Shown: piece after piece, positions 1-10,100 of the stretch
How positions within the stretch are numbered: the stretch's first letter is position 1
Layout: every line of letters starts with the position of its first letter
From: Desulfobacter latus
Lineage (GTDB): Bacteria; Desulfobacterota; Desulfobacteria; Desulfobacterales; Desulfobacteraceae
Length of the DNA: 64,000 nt
Direction of reading: 5' to 3'
NCBI RefSeq assembly: GCF_013389365.1
Contig: NZ_JACADJ010000017.1
Coordinates: 1 to 64,000 of the forward strand
Made by a program: the position numbers and the translations under genes
The notes under the pieces: model-generated
Database searches by the model: none
What the model saw: the letters and a program-made list of their open reading frames with translations, nothing else
What the model was told of the DNA's origin: nothing

Positions 1-2
1 AA

Positions 3-92
3 ATAGACGCTTTTGAACGTTACTGTTCAATCGTTCCAAGGTCAGGTCTCGAAATTTGTGTGAGGACAGTAGTTCATGCCCTCTGGGCTTAA
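3..92 (+). CDS. C-terminal tail of an unrecognised protein, cut by the window edge
   Basis: An open frame enters from the left edge and stops at TAA (90-92), giving about 29 residues that include FERYCSIVPRSGLEI. I do not recognise the family. Support for coding is mainly positional: a rho-independent terminator with the right polarity follows immediately. If real, this gene converges on the defence operon and could belong to the same island. Confidence 0.3.
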   Translation: MDAFERYCSIVPRSGLEICVRTVVHALWA

Positions 93-95
93 CCC

Positions 96-124
96 AAATC
101 CTGGCCCTTCGGGTCAGGATTTTT
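96..124 (+). terminator. Rho-independent terminator
   Basis: The sequence ATCCTGGCCC, loop TTC, GGGTCAGGAT forms a nearly perfect 10-bp stem and is followed by five T residues on the plus strand. It lies just after the frame that enters from the left edge. In the minus direction there is no T-run after the stem, so it mainly serves plus-strand transcription. Confidence 0.6.
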
Positions 125-160
125 ACTTATAAAACACTACTTATGATTTTAATAAATTAC

Positions 161-1897
161 TTATTGATATTTTTTAATACTTTTAAATCGACTATATAGC
201 ATCTCAGCACACCCAACCATAATTCTCAATACAGGATGAAGTCTGGAAATCAAGCTCCGATGAAAGTAAAGTGCTTTATGGTCGAAAATGCCAAATGATG
301 TCTCATGGCACAATTTTTCGACGCGTCCCGGCTTTCCCATTTCAAAAAGTAGTCGCTTACTTTCTTCAAGCCCATTTCGGTAACCGCCGGTGAATGTCTT
401 GATATCGGTCTGCAGTTGGATTGACAGATTTTTAAAAGGGATTTTTTTCTGAAAGTTGGAGAGTGCCAGATAGACCAGAAGGTCATTTTTTCTGATTTCA
501 AATGCCTGATCCAGCGTCTCTTTACCGTATCTATCGATAAAAAGCCTTTTAGCCGCTTTAAAAGATCCGGCAATACGCTTTATCTCGTCATATTGAGAAA
601 ATTCAGATTGCTTTGGAAGACGACCGATATCCAACATTGTTTTCCAAAACGCTTCAAATAAATCTTGATTCTCTTGATATAGGGTTTCTCGCCTGGCTTT
701 TCTTCGTTCTTCACTATCAGGATAAAGCTTTAGACTCAGCTCATTCCAATCAATCTCTTTTCTACTGCGGCGAGAGAGAAAATCTTGATACGCTTCTATT
801 TCTTTAAAAACATAGAAAATTCCTGGTCCAACCGCTATGGCAGACGTATTCAGAACATCCTCAAGGTATTGCGCTAACTCATTTTGAGTAAAATATTTTT
901 GAAATGTTCCCTTCTGAGTAATGACACCATCTTTGTATGGCTTTCCTCCGGGCTCTCCATTGACCCTTATGAGCATTACCGAGACGACGAGTACTTTTTT
1001 GGTTAAATCAAAAGCCTGATGCAACACATCCACACGTTCTATGGGATCCTCAATAACGTTGATCACAAACCCTAAATTAACAATATCGGATGGTCTCTTT
1101 TCATTGGAAGGATTGAACACCGGATCCCACCCTTGGACATCCATCCCCATCTTTTTCAGTGCTTGAAGATCGTCCCCTTGTCCGCAACCGTAATCAAAGA
1201 AGGTTACATTCGGGTTCAAAAAATTATATTCTAAAAGCGTCTGGACCGGTTTTGAGAAATTCCTTCTTGATATAGCCGTTTTGTGGCGCTGAATCATAGG
1301 AGACGATTTCGGCAAAGAAAAAGGCCCATTGTTATCGGTATGGATATCGATAAATTTTGTTTGAGATTTCTCTTCAACAACACGGATGAGTTCATGATTT
1401 TTGTAAGATAATCCTTTTGAATGAAGCAAGGTTTCCCAATTCTTTTTGAATCCTATGGTTCGGGGATTGGCATAAAGTCCTGCTTGCTCTTCGGCTTGGG
1501 TCAGTGCCAGATATTTCTCAATTTCGGGATGCTCAGGATCAATGAGATTTTCTTTCCGGTGTAAAATCGGTGGATTGGATGAATTGCGGTAATTAAACTG
1601 TCTCACTTTTCCAGTGCTGAGGTCGATGTGTGTGGAAATCTCAAGCTCCGGGTGGAGTGTGTCCCAGAAACTTTTATACTGAAGCAGGGAAAGCTTAAAC
1701 TGTGATGTAAAAAGCTTGATGACGTTGTGACGGGCATCAAGCTGTGTAGTTTTAAGGATATTTTGATAAAAATCAAAAAGTATTGAAGGCGCAGCTGTCC
1801 TAAAAAATTGAAGCTCTATATACAGCGCATCGGGCAGCCTCTTTCCGGCCTTCAGTTGTTTCAGATAATTCTTGTATTCCGTAAAATCCATTTTCAA
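161..1897 (-). CDS. DNA phosphorothioation-associated putative methyltransferase (TIGR04096-like)
   Basis: A 578-residue protein with a long N-terminal region and a class I SAM-dependent methyltransferase fold starting near residue 230. Motif I reads VTFFDYGCGQGDD (about 232-243), followed by an acidic residue at the end of strand 2 (QGWDP, about 255-259). The layout and sequence fit the family named DNA phosphorothioation-associated putative methyltransferase, which accompanies dnd-type sulfur-modification loci; the substrate is not known. The start ATG (1897) overlaps the TGA of the upstream ATPase by 4 bases (ATGA), so the two are translationally coupled. It is the last gene of a four-gene minus-strand operon. 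Family assignment is from recall, not a search. Confidence 0.72.
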   Translation of the reverse strand: MKMDFTEYKNYLKQLKAGKRLPDALYIELQFFRTAAPSILFDFYQNILKTTQLDARHNVIKLFTSQFKLSLLQYKSFWDTLHPELEISTHIDLSTGKVRQFNYRNSSNPPILHRKENLIDPEHPEIEKYLALTQAEEQAGLYANPRTIGFKKNWETLLHSKGLSYKNHELIRVVEEKSQTKFIDIHTDNNGPFSLPKSSPMIQRHKTAISRRNFSKPVQTLLEYNFLNPNVTFFDYGCGQGDDLQALKKMGMDVQGWDPVFNPSNEKRPSDIVNLGFVINVIEDPIERVDVLHQAFDLTKKVLVVSVMLIRVNGEPGGKPYKDGVITQKGTFQKYFTQNELAQYLEDVLNTSAIAVGPGIFYVFKEIEAYQDFLSRRSRKEIDWNELSLKLYPDSEERRKARRETLYQENQDLFEAFWKTMLDIGRLPKQSEFSQYDEIKRIAGSFKAAKRLFIDRYGKETLDQAFEIRKNDLLVYLALSNFQKKIPFKNLSIQLQTDIKTFTGGYRNGLEESKRLLFEMGKPGRVEKLCHETSFGIFDHKALYFHRSLISRLHPVLRIMVGCAEMLYSRFKSIKKYQ

Positions 1898-4800
1898 TTC
1901 AAAGAAAGCTCATTTTTGATGAATTCAAAAAATTGACGCTGCATCTCCACAGGCATCTGTCGGAATTTGACAATCAAACCTTCAATCTGCATTGCTTCGA
2001 GCCGATCTTCCAGCATCTGTTTGAATGTTGCCATCTTCTCTGTCTGTGATGCATTGAAATATGCCGGGATAAATTGCAGTTTGTTCAGCAGCTTCTGGGC
2101 CTTGTCTGCGGACATGGTTTCAATGTTATCTTCAGTTGTGTAAATCCCATCAATCCACTCTTCGGCTCTCTCAAATCTTTTCTGCAAAATACGCTTCAAG
2201 GTTTCTCGATATGCGGTATTCGTATCCCATACCGGCTCATCAATTTTATTGAGCTCCTCATCGGTTTCCGTAATGCGATGTTCTACTTTTTCCGTCAATT
2301 CATCATTGCTGATCGTCTCATCAGCCCATGACATCATATCATTTTTAAATATGGCCAGTTGACGTTGCATGATATCGAAGTCTTCAAGATCAGACTGTTG
2401 CCCATCAAAAATATAAAGAATGTTCTGAAGCTCAGTTGCGACTTGATTCACATCTTCAAGTGATGAGAATTCGGCATTATATAACTCGGCAGCTCTATCT
2501 TTATGGTCACTTATCTGTTGTCGGCAGCGCTTTTGAAAATTCGAAACCCGCTGAATAACGTCACTGATTTCACTCGCTTCATGTTTTTTCTGACTTTTCT
2601 TCAAGATTTTCAGCAACTCATCACATTTTTTAACCCAATCGTTCATCTCCGCAACTTTACTTTGGGGATTGATACTGTGACTTTTAACAAAGGCTTGGGA
2701 TTCTTCAATAATGTATTGAACCTTTTGTAATTCCTCAATATTGGAGATGATTTTTTTGACATGGACATTCAATGCTTGATATTGATCCTTCAACTCAAGG
2801 GAAATTAGAGATTTTCCAATTTGCTCAAGCATTTTGTGCCTGAAATCTCCAATCTGTTGAGATTTGAATATTTTCTGCTGAGGAAGCCATGGGTCAAAAA
2901 AATGAACCAACGCTGTTCTTGCTGTTCTACGGAGTTGTTCTACCTTTTCAAATTCTTCACTTGTCCAGGACGATTCATCGGATTGCATGTTTTTGTAGAA
3001 GCTATTAATTTTTCGAGCAGCCCAGGAAAGAGATGGTACATTTTCTTTCTCACACGCTTTGGCAATTGTTTCTTCCTGGTAATCTAATAAATCGTTGAAC
3101 TCTTTAATCAGTTTAGATGAGTTTTCTGATTGTGAGTTCAGGCGATCCCATCTATCATAAAGATGACTCGGCCTGGGGATTTCCCGATTGAGCTCTTCTG
3201 CCCGTGTCATGAAATCGACACGACCGATGTGGGTTGTCTCCCGATCCCAATCCTCAAGAAAACGCTGCCATTCGCTTGCTTCAGTTTCCGAAATAAAGCG
3301 AATTTCGCTTTTAGCCAATACCTTTGTGTTTAGAAAATTCCCTTTAAAGACTTTGGTTAGCCAAGCCGAAGCGGTAACTTTTTCATCATGTAATAGAATG
3401 GCTGTATTATCTTGCCTGGGAGCCAAAAACAAGGCGATGACAAGACCGGCAGAGGCAATGTTGCATCCGAATGGCGGTTTGATCAGACTGTTGAAAATCG
3501 CGCCGATGTTCACAATCTCCTTTGACTTCACCTCTTTTTCAATTGCCGCAATGATAAACCGCACCGTTTGATTATCCGGTAGCAATGCGATCCGGCCATC
3601 ATTTCCAAGGCCCCCCCATCCTTGACGTTTTTTGCCCAGCAATGCATTGACACGGTTTCTTGTCTGAGACGGTTTCGTGCTGATCCAATCATGATTCAAT
3701 TGCCCTTGAATCAATGCAGCCGTAATTTCCCTGCAATCTTTTGCCGCATTGCCTCTTGCAGTTGAAAACCCATCAAATGGAAATGGAATGATTTTTGGAT
3801 AGGATTGATCAAACAGATCAAATGTGATTTTTTTAAGGCGCGTATTTTCTATTTTGAATTTTTGGGAATAGACATATGCCTTTTTCCGAAGTAATGTATC
3901 GATAATCCGCTTGAACTCATCAAACAGATACCCGGTATGATTTTTAATGAAATGTGAAAATTTCTCATTCTCTTCGTCACTTAACGCCGTTGTCAATATC
4001 CAATATTCAGATAACGCCTGTTTCAAGGCACCGTCGGTATCGTGAAGTAAAGCGATGAAAATCGGTATTTTTCCACTATTCCCTTCTGTTTTAAGCCGCT
4101 TTTTAAGCAGTCTGGAAACAACCTCACCTGCCTCATCCAACTGTCGTTCCGGAGATACATAACAATAGATCATCTGCCCCCGGTATGAATCGGTTTCAAT
4201 CGCTTCTTTCCATGCGGTTACGGCATTATCAATAGCCGATTCAATGTTCCCCATGTGAGAGCAGGTGAGCTGAAACCGCCATTCAACACTCTTGATGTTG
4301 TTCTGTGGTCCGAAATCGGAATCCATATCATTGATCTCGCCCCACTTTTTCATATGAAGGGCAAAGAGGTCTTCGATCTGATCTGAAGAGAGTTGATTGG
4401 TTTTTCGGCGTAAAAACGCGGTGAACGCACTTCTCGGCACCGAATCACTGAGCAGTTCATACCGTTTGAACCGGTCATTCCACTCAATGACGCCAAAATC
4501 GGATGTCAGTTTTTCGATATCATTTCTCACGCCATTGAGAGCGACCCCGGAAAGCAGACCGAGCGCAATATCGGCTTCGCTTTGATCCTCGACTTTGATT
4601 CCTATTTTAGTGGCAATCAGTATCGAGAGCAGGACATTTTTTTGCGGATCGGATAGATCATGCTTGTATTTTTGTTCAATGCTAACAAAGGCATGGGCCA
4701 ATGCGCTTTTATTTCCGGATTCCTCGGATGAGAGCATCTCATTGATCACCCAATTGGAACACAATTGGGCCGCAGAAATGTTCCATGGGGTTTCGCTCTG

Positions 4801-6192
4801 TCCAAGCGTGATGCCGTGCATCTGTTGATAGGCATCGTTGAAAAAACTGATGGCGGATCGTGTCTGTAACTCATTTTCCGTATCTGCCAGACGACAAAGA
4901 AACCAGGTCGCCACAGGATGGAGTGGCCAGCAGCCTTGATAGATGACCTTTTCAAATAAATCGTAGCTGTTCCAGACACTATGGGATCCAGCATGGGGCA
5001 GCCATTTATTCAACTGACCAAAAAGAGATTTTGCGTCGTTTTCCGCGCCTGGTGAAGTGAGGTAAGTGGAGAGGAAATGTGAATCCTCTTTTTGAATCAG
5101 GTGCGCAAAAAGCGTTTCAAGGTTTGTCGATAACAGATATTTTTTTGCAGAATCATATCGACCGATATATCGCTTGATGGTATCTCTTTTTTCATGGGAT
5201 ACCCTGGAAATATAGGCTTTTAACTCGTATTGGATAAAACACACCAGAAAACACGTATCGCTGTTTTCCTGAACGCCCTCAAACAGCTGTTGCAGTGCTG
5301 AATCACCGGCGACATGTGGTTTTTCTGCTGCAAATTCAAGGTATCGTCCAAATTCATCAAAAACAATCAGGATTGATTGGAACGGCCCCGCGTCCCCACA
5401 ATAGTGTTCGGTTACAGTGGAAATGAGATGCTGCAATGATTCCTGCCCAATGGCTCGGATGGGATACCCATTGGCGTTCTCGAAAATCTCATTTACCTTA
5501 CTGTAGGTGGTTTCATTCCTTGATGCCAGTAAATCACAAATCGAGTCGACGGAAACGGATTCGCCAAATCTTTCAATAAATTCATTTTGTCGAATTTCAA
5601 AATTTCGTTTGACAAAATTGGATGCCATGGAAAATCGAGGGCTTAACTCTTCGATGATGGCAGTATCGCAATTTGCGGATTTGAGTTGGTGTAGAATCTG
5701 CCGAGTAATCTCTCCGGAGAGATCGAAATCATCCATTCCGTTGATTGCCACCACTAAAAATGGATTGGAAATCTGTGAAAGATCACTTCGAATCGCCTTG
5801 CCGATCTCCGGATCGGCGGATTCGATATTGGCAAGAATATTCCCGGATATTTCGCTGTGTGGCGCGGAGGTCAGCATGGACAGGGTCAAGCCCAAATGAG
5901 ATTTACCCGTTCCATAGCCTGCAATGGCAAGCGCGAAAGGATTTTGTTTGTCATCTGTTGTGGTAATGGCGGAAATGATTTGACGGGTAAAGCCAGCGGT
6001 ATCCGTCAAAGCATATTTTCGATCGGCAACGCTATCGTCATCACTGACACCATGATATTCCGGACCGTGGAAAACAAAATGAGACGCTGCCAGCCGGCTT
6101 TTTTCAATATCACTTTCAAACCACCCGATTTTAACAGCACCATTAAAAAATAGATCTTCATTAAAACTGACAACATCAGATAACTGTGTCAT
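1894..6192 (-). CDS. Large P-loop ATPase of the phosphorothioation-associated defence operon
   Basis: A 1432-residue protein. Walker A is AGYGTGKSHL (about 91-100) and a Walker B-like stretch ILIVFDEFGRY lies at about 274-284, an AAA+/BrxC-like arrangement near the N terminus. The C-terminal half is rich in E, K, Q and L and probably forms long coiled coils. Size and architecture resemble the large ATPases of BREX (BrxC/PglY) and phosphorothioate-linked restriction modules, but I cannot assign a named family. It lies between the DUF4007-like gene (66-base gap) and the methyltransferase-like gene (4-base overlap). Likely role (inference): NTP-driven sensing or remodelling of invading DNA. No nuclease motif is evident. 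Confidence 0.7.
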   Translation of the reverse strand: MTQLSDVVSFNEDLFFNGAVKIGWFESDIEKSRLAASHFVFHGPEYHGVSDDDSVADRKYALTDTAGFTRQIISAITTTDDKQNPFALAIAGYGTGKSHLGLTLSMLTSAPHSEISGNILANIESADPEIGKAIRSDLSQISNPFLVVAINGMDDFDLSGEITRQILHQLKSANCDTAIIEELSPRFSMASNFVKRNFEIRQNEFIERFGESVSVDSICDLLASRNETTYSKVNEIFENANGYPIRAIGQESLQHLISTVTEHYCGDAGPFQSILIVFDEFGRYLEFAAEKPHVAGDSALQQLFEGVQENSDTCFLVCFIQYELKAYISRVSHEKRDTIKRYIGRYDSAKKYLLSTNLETLFAHLIQKEDSHFLSTYLTSPGAENDAKSLFGQLNKWLPHAGSHSVWNSYDLFEKVIYQGCWPLHPVATWFLCRLADTENELQTRSAISFFNDAYQQMHGITLGQSETPWNISAAQLCSNWVINEMLSSEESGNKSALAHAFVSIEQKYKHDLSDPQKNVLLSILIATKIGIKVEDQSEADIALGLLSGVALNGVRNDIEKLTSDFGVIEWNDRFKRYELLSDSVPRSAFTAFLRRKTNQLSSDQIEDLFALHMKKWGEINDMDSDFGPQNNIKSVEWRFQLTCSHMGNIESAIDNAVTAWKEAIETDSYRGQMIYCYVSPERQLDEAGEVVSRLLKKRLKTEGNSGKIPIFIALLHDTDGALKQALSEYWILTTALSDEENEKFSHFIKNHTGYLFDEFKRIIDTLLRKKAYVYSQKFKIENTRLKKITFDLFDQSYPKIIPFPFDGFSTARGNAAKDCREITAALIQGQLNHDWISTKPSQTRNRVNALLGKKRQGWGGLGNDGRIALLPDNQTVRFIIAAIEKEVKSKEIVNIGAIFNSLIKPPFGCNIASAGLVIALFLAPRQDNTAILLHDEKVTASAWLTKVFKGNFLNTKVLAKSEIRFISETEASEWQRFLEDWDRETTHIGRVDFMTRAEELNREIPRPSHLYDRWDRLNSQSENSSKLIKEFNDLLDYQEETIAKACEKENVPSLSWAARKINSFYKNMQSDESSWTSEEFEKVEQLRRTARTALVHFFDPWLPQQKIFKSQQIGDFRHKMLEQIGKSLISLELKDQYQALNVHVKKIISNIEELQKVQYIIEESQAFVKSHSINPQSKVAEMNDWVKKCDELLKILKKSQKKHEASEISDVIQRVSNFQKRCRQQISDHKDRAAELYNAEFSSLEDVNQVATELQNILYIFDGQQSDLEDFDIMQRQLAIFKNDMMSWADETISNDELTEKVEHRITETDEELNKIDEPVWDTNTAYRETLKRILQKRFERAEEWIDGIYTTEDNIETMSADKAQKLLNKLQFIPAYFNASQTEKMATFKQMLEDRLEAMQIEGLIVKFRQMPVEMQRQFFEFIKNELSLN

Positions 6193-6258
6193 ATGCGTTC
6201 TCCGTTCATTCAGGCTTTTATTGTATGTTGTGGTAGGAATTGTGAGCTGCCATGGGCC

Positions 6259-7104
6259 TTATACAAGGTCATCATATATTGTCCGCCAATACGCACTTGC
6301 GTCTGACTTTCTCGTTATGATCCAGGGATTCATCTGCCGATCAACGTCCACCGCTTTTTTGTTCTGGAGTAAATCCCAAATAAATTCCATTTGCGATTCA
6401 TTCCAACCACCAATACGCCCCCAGTATGTTTCCGATTCAAAGTCCGTCACCGTGACTTGACGTTCCCGGGAAAAGTGCTTTTCAAAAAGAGAGAGAAAAT
6501 GCGCGCAATACCCGTCCGAAAACCCGTCAAGCAGCGGTGCGGGAAACCGTTTAATCATCTCATTTTCTACAGAAAGAATACGGGATGTCTTAAAAGAAGC
6601 AGGATCATCGTACATTCCAAACATTGGTCCGGCCATGGTTTTCTTCGGTCGCTTTCCTGTGGCACGCCGTAAATATTGGTCTAACTCATCTTTTGAAAAC
6701 TGCATCCCGATGGCATCCTGACCCGGCCCAAAGGTCAAAAACCAGATATCTGCACCATGAAATCGACGGCATAGATTGAGGTGGGCAAGCCACTGGGTCA
6801 GCTCTTCACTGAAGTTGGGATCTTCGAGAAGCACTGTTCTGCCAAATGGTGTAAGACACGGTTTTTTCTCAGCGCCTCTGCCTTTACTTTGATCTTCAAT
6901 GAGCCCCATACCTAACGCATAATTAAAGATCGCAGGCATTTTTCCACTGGATTTCCCCATGGGAATCCCGGTTTCATCAGACATTTCCGTAAACGATCCG
7001 GAAAGATCATCTGCGGCATATCTAAGTATGGCCGTGAGATAGTGCTTTTCGGGTATGAATGTTTGATGAAAATTGTGTGGCAGTCGCAGACTCGAATCAG
7101 TCAT
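6259..7104 (-). CDS. DUF4007-like protein of the defence operon
   Basis: A 281-residue protein with a probable winged-helix N-terminal part (alternating helices around residues 15-90) and the pattern EDPNFSEELTQWLAHLNL near residues 113-130, recalling DUF4007 proteins. Members of that family are found beside phosphorothioation and other sulfur-related defence genes, with no established biochemical role. It overlaps the 3' end of the HerA-like ATPase gene by 8 bases and is followed after 66 bases by the 1432-aa ATPase, so it sits in the middle of one operon. A DNA-binding or adaptor role is an inference from the fold; the family call is moderate. Confidence 0.55.
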   Translation of the reverse strand: MTDSSLRLPHNFHQTFIPEKHYLTAILRYAADDLSGSFTEMSDETGIPMGKSSGKMPAIFNYALGMGLIEDQSKGRGAEKKPCLTPFGRTVLLEDPNFSEELTQWLAHLNLCRRFHGADIWFLTFGPGQDAIGMQFSKDELDQYLRRATGKRPKKTMAGPMFGMYDDPASFKTSRILSVENEMIKRFPAPLLDGFSDGYCAHFLSLFEKHFSRERQVTVTDFESETYWGRIGGWNESQMEFIWDLLQNKKAVDVDRQMNPWIITRKSDASAYWRTIYDDLV

Positions 7105-10100
7105 AATGGTTTCCTTTTATGCGTTCCGGTAGAGAGGTGATTTGAATTCGATAAGCTTTATTCTCATATAATTTGTCCGCTCCTTTGTTCCAAACCGGAC
7201 CAACTGAGTAGCATTGCCCCTTTTGTAATGTTGAAAGTCGTTCTCTCCACTTCAGAGCAGCTTCACTGGTTGTTTTTTCAAGAAGCTTCGCATATTCGTC
7301 AATTTCCGGAGTGGCGGGTTTAAAAAATAGTTTATGCGCGGCCTGAAAAAGGCGATCCTGCTCTTCCGATTGTAGATTCCTGATCGTTTGAGTAGCTAAA
7401 ATATTTGAAATACCGAACTTTCGTCCTTCTGTTAAAAATTTGGCCAATGGGCTTTCCAGTTTATGATTTAAATTTTGAATTTCATCTAAAACCATGACCC
7501 TTGGGTGATCTTTGCTGCCATTGCTCCGGCAGTACCAGTAAAAATCAACCAAAGAAAATTCCGTGATCAACTGTGAAATATCCGGTGCACATCCTGCCAT
7601 TTGAATGATATGAAGCCGATGCGTTATGTCTTGAAAAAAGCCTTTCCAACTGTCGGGCAGATCCCCTTTAAACGGTTCTTGATCGACAAACGGTTCGATT
7701 CGACTCAGCAGTGACGTTGCTGCATTTTTTTTAATACCTTTTTCAGTTGAATACTCTTCCAGTATGTCGATCAACTTTTCGAGATCCATATTTTTATCAT
7801 AATGCTGCAACCCTTCCTTAACCGCTTTGTAAAGCGCACTTTTCTGCTGATCTCCCAACGGATATACTGAACCGAAAACACTCATGACTCGACTCGCTGT
7901 ATTGTTTACCTTTTCAGGTGATTGGCGACCATTGATATAGTTATACTGTTTTCTAAAAGGGTTAATGGGCAATGGCGTGTCAGCAACGTAATATTGCTTG
8001 GGCTTGACAGTTTCTACAATTTCGTTTTCCAGCTGATTGGCATCAAAGCCATTCGTATAATCAAGAATGACTGAGTTTTGATTTAATGAACTAAGCTCAT
8101 AAAGAATTGATTGAATTGCATAAGTTTTTCCGGCACCGGATTGACCAAAAATCAAAAAGTGTCTGTTATTTAACTGTTCATGGCCAAATTCCCAATAAAT
8201 TTTTTTATCCGTTTGGGTCATGTTACTTATCGCATGACCAAGGAAAACTCTTGATGGTATTTTGTTCTTATTTTCATCGGGTGGGGAGATAGTCTCTTTA
8301 CCCTCAATGTCCTCTAAAATACCAATAGGATCTTCTGGGGGAGGGGTTTCATATTCACTGGTATCTGAAGCGTTCTCAGAGTCGTTGCCCAAAAGGCTGA
8401 AACCGTCCAATTCTTGTTCAGTTTTTTCATCAATCCCATCCGACTTTTTTTCATCCTCGCCATCCCCATATCGATAGATGATCGATGTCCGAGGGATGGG
8501 GATCAAAGCGGTATTATCACCATCACAACACAGGGAATGAATCAAATCCTTTCCACAAGAGACGACCTCCATCTCCATATTCTGATCATCGAAATCAAAC
8601 GGCCACTGTTCATCAATAACAAACTGATCCCCGATTTGATCTTTCCAGAAAACCAGCGCCGATGCATGCCACTCAATGGTGTAGTATCCACCAAGTACTT
8701 TTTCTAATGAAGCCATTACCCGCTCGTACTCATGGTGGGCGATTTTACTTTTACCGGCAATTAAGCGTTGCAGCTGCCCCCACCAGTAGCGTTGATCATG
8801 GCGGCCTTGATGGGATGAACGAGAAGGTAAAAATGTCGGAATGAGATGACGCAACCCCAGTTGAAGTTGATCATGGGCTTTTTCAAGGTGAGCATCGGCA
8901 TGATTGGCGAATTTACACTCTATCAGATGCGCCGAAATATGTACGATGCCATCATCTTCTATGCAGGCAACAATTCTGAGAAGATCCGGGAGAGAACCGG
9001 TATCTGCATCATCAAACCAGTGACGATAGGTATCTAAGGATATTAACTCATCACACAGGAAACCACTCTGATCTGCCTGTGACGGTAATGCGGACCGAAC
9101 CAGTGCACATGCAATAAGGTTTCGGACATATTCATCTTTTGGTGCAGTGGCCCTTACCAGAGACATCCCGGCCAGCGTTCTTGCATGGGTGACAATGGTG
9201 TGGGCACCGATATCCAAGTGATCAGGTTCCCAGGGGCCGACCAAACGATTCAACTGTCTGGCAATGCCTTTTTTGATCGTATGAAGCGACGCTTTTTCCG
9301 TTGATACGGTGTAATTCAGCTCACCATGGGCACCCAGACCGGAAGCAAATCCGATGATTTCCCGTTTTGCCATGCCGGTATGGTTGTATTGGGCGATCAA
9401 CCGCTCATCAATGAACGGATCGATACAGACGACCCATGAAGACTTGCCGTGAATCTTATCTATCAGATCGACCCATTTCTCAAAATTCCCTGTGGTTCTT
9501 ACCACATGGCTTTCACCGATTTGTTGTTTAAGTACGGCACTCATTTCCGAATGCACCGTCGCAAGCTTAAACTGACGATTGCTGATGATGCGAGCGCGTC
9601 GATTTTGTGCCCCAGGGTCGTCACTGTTCCCACAGGGCATCTCGACAACCGGATATTTTAAGTTGTTATAATCAACCTCATAGGGGGCCATGGTCAGAAA
9701 TTCATTTCCACCGCTTCCCGATTCGATAAAATTGGGTAAGAGGGTGATATCAACCTCATAATTTTCCCTTGATACAATATTGTTATAATCTCTGATTTCA
9801 TTTTCTGCGGAAACAAACCGCTGAGAGATGGAGAGTCTGCATTGGCTATAATACCCATGGGTGTTGTCACTCTCTGCACCGCTCCACCGCTGACGCCACG
9901 CTTCCAGCCAATGGGCAATGACATGATCTTCCCCTGTCTTGGTCAACAAAATCAGCGTCAAATAATATGCTGGGGCATCCGAATCGTTCCGGTGCCTCAA
10001 TCTCTTTTCTAAAAACTGGTCAATTCCGGCAATAATGGCCTGAATATTACGAATGTTGATGACGGCAATTGAAATACCATCTTCGGCATGGGGATGAATC

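Noticed and set aside
1-160. A tRNA or attachment site at the left edge
   Set aside because: No cloverleaf, no T-arm consensus and no repeat of this sequence elsewhere in the window; only a terminator hairpin is evident.
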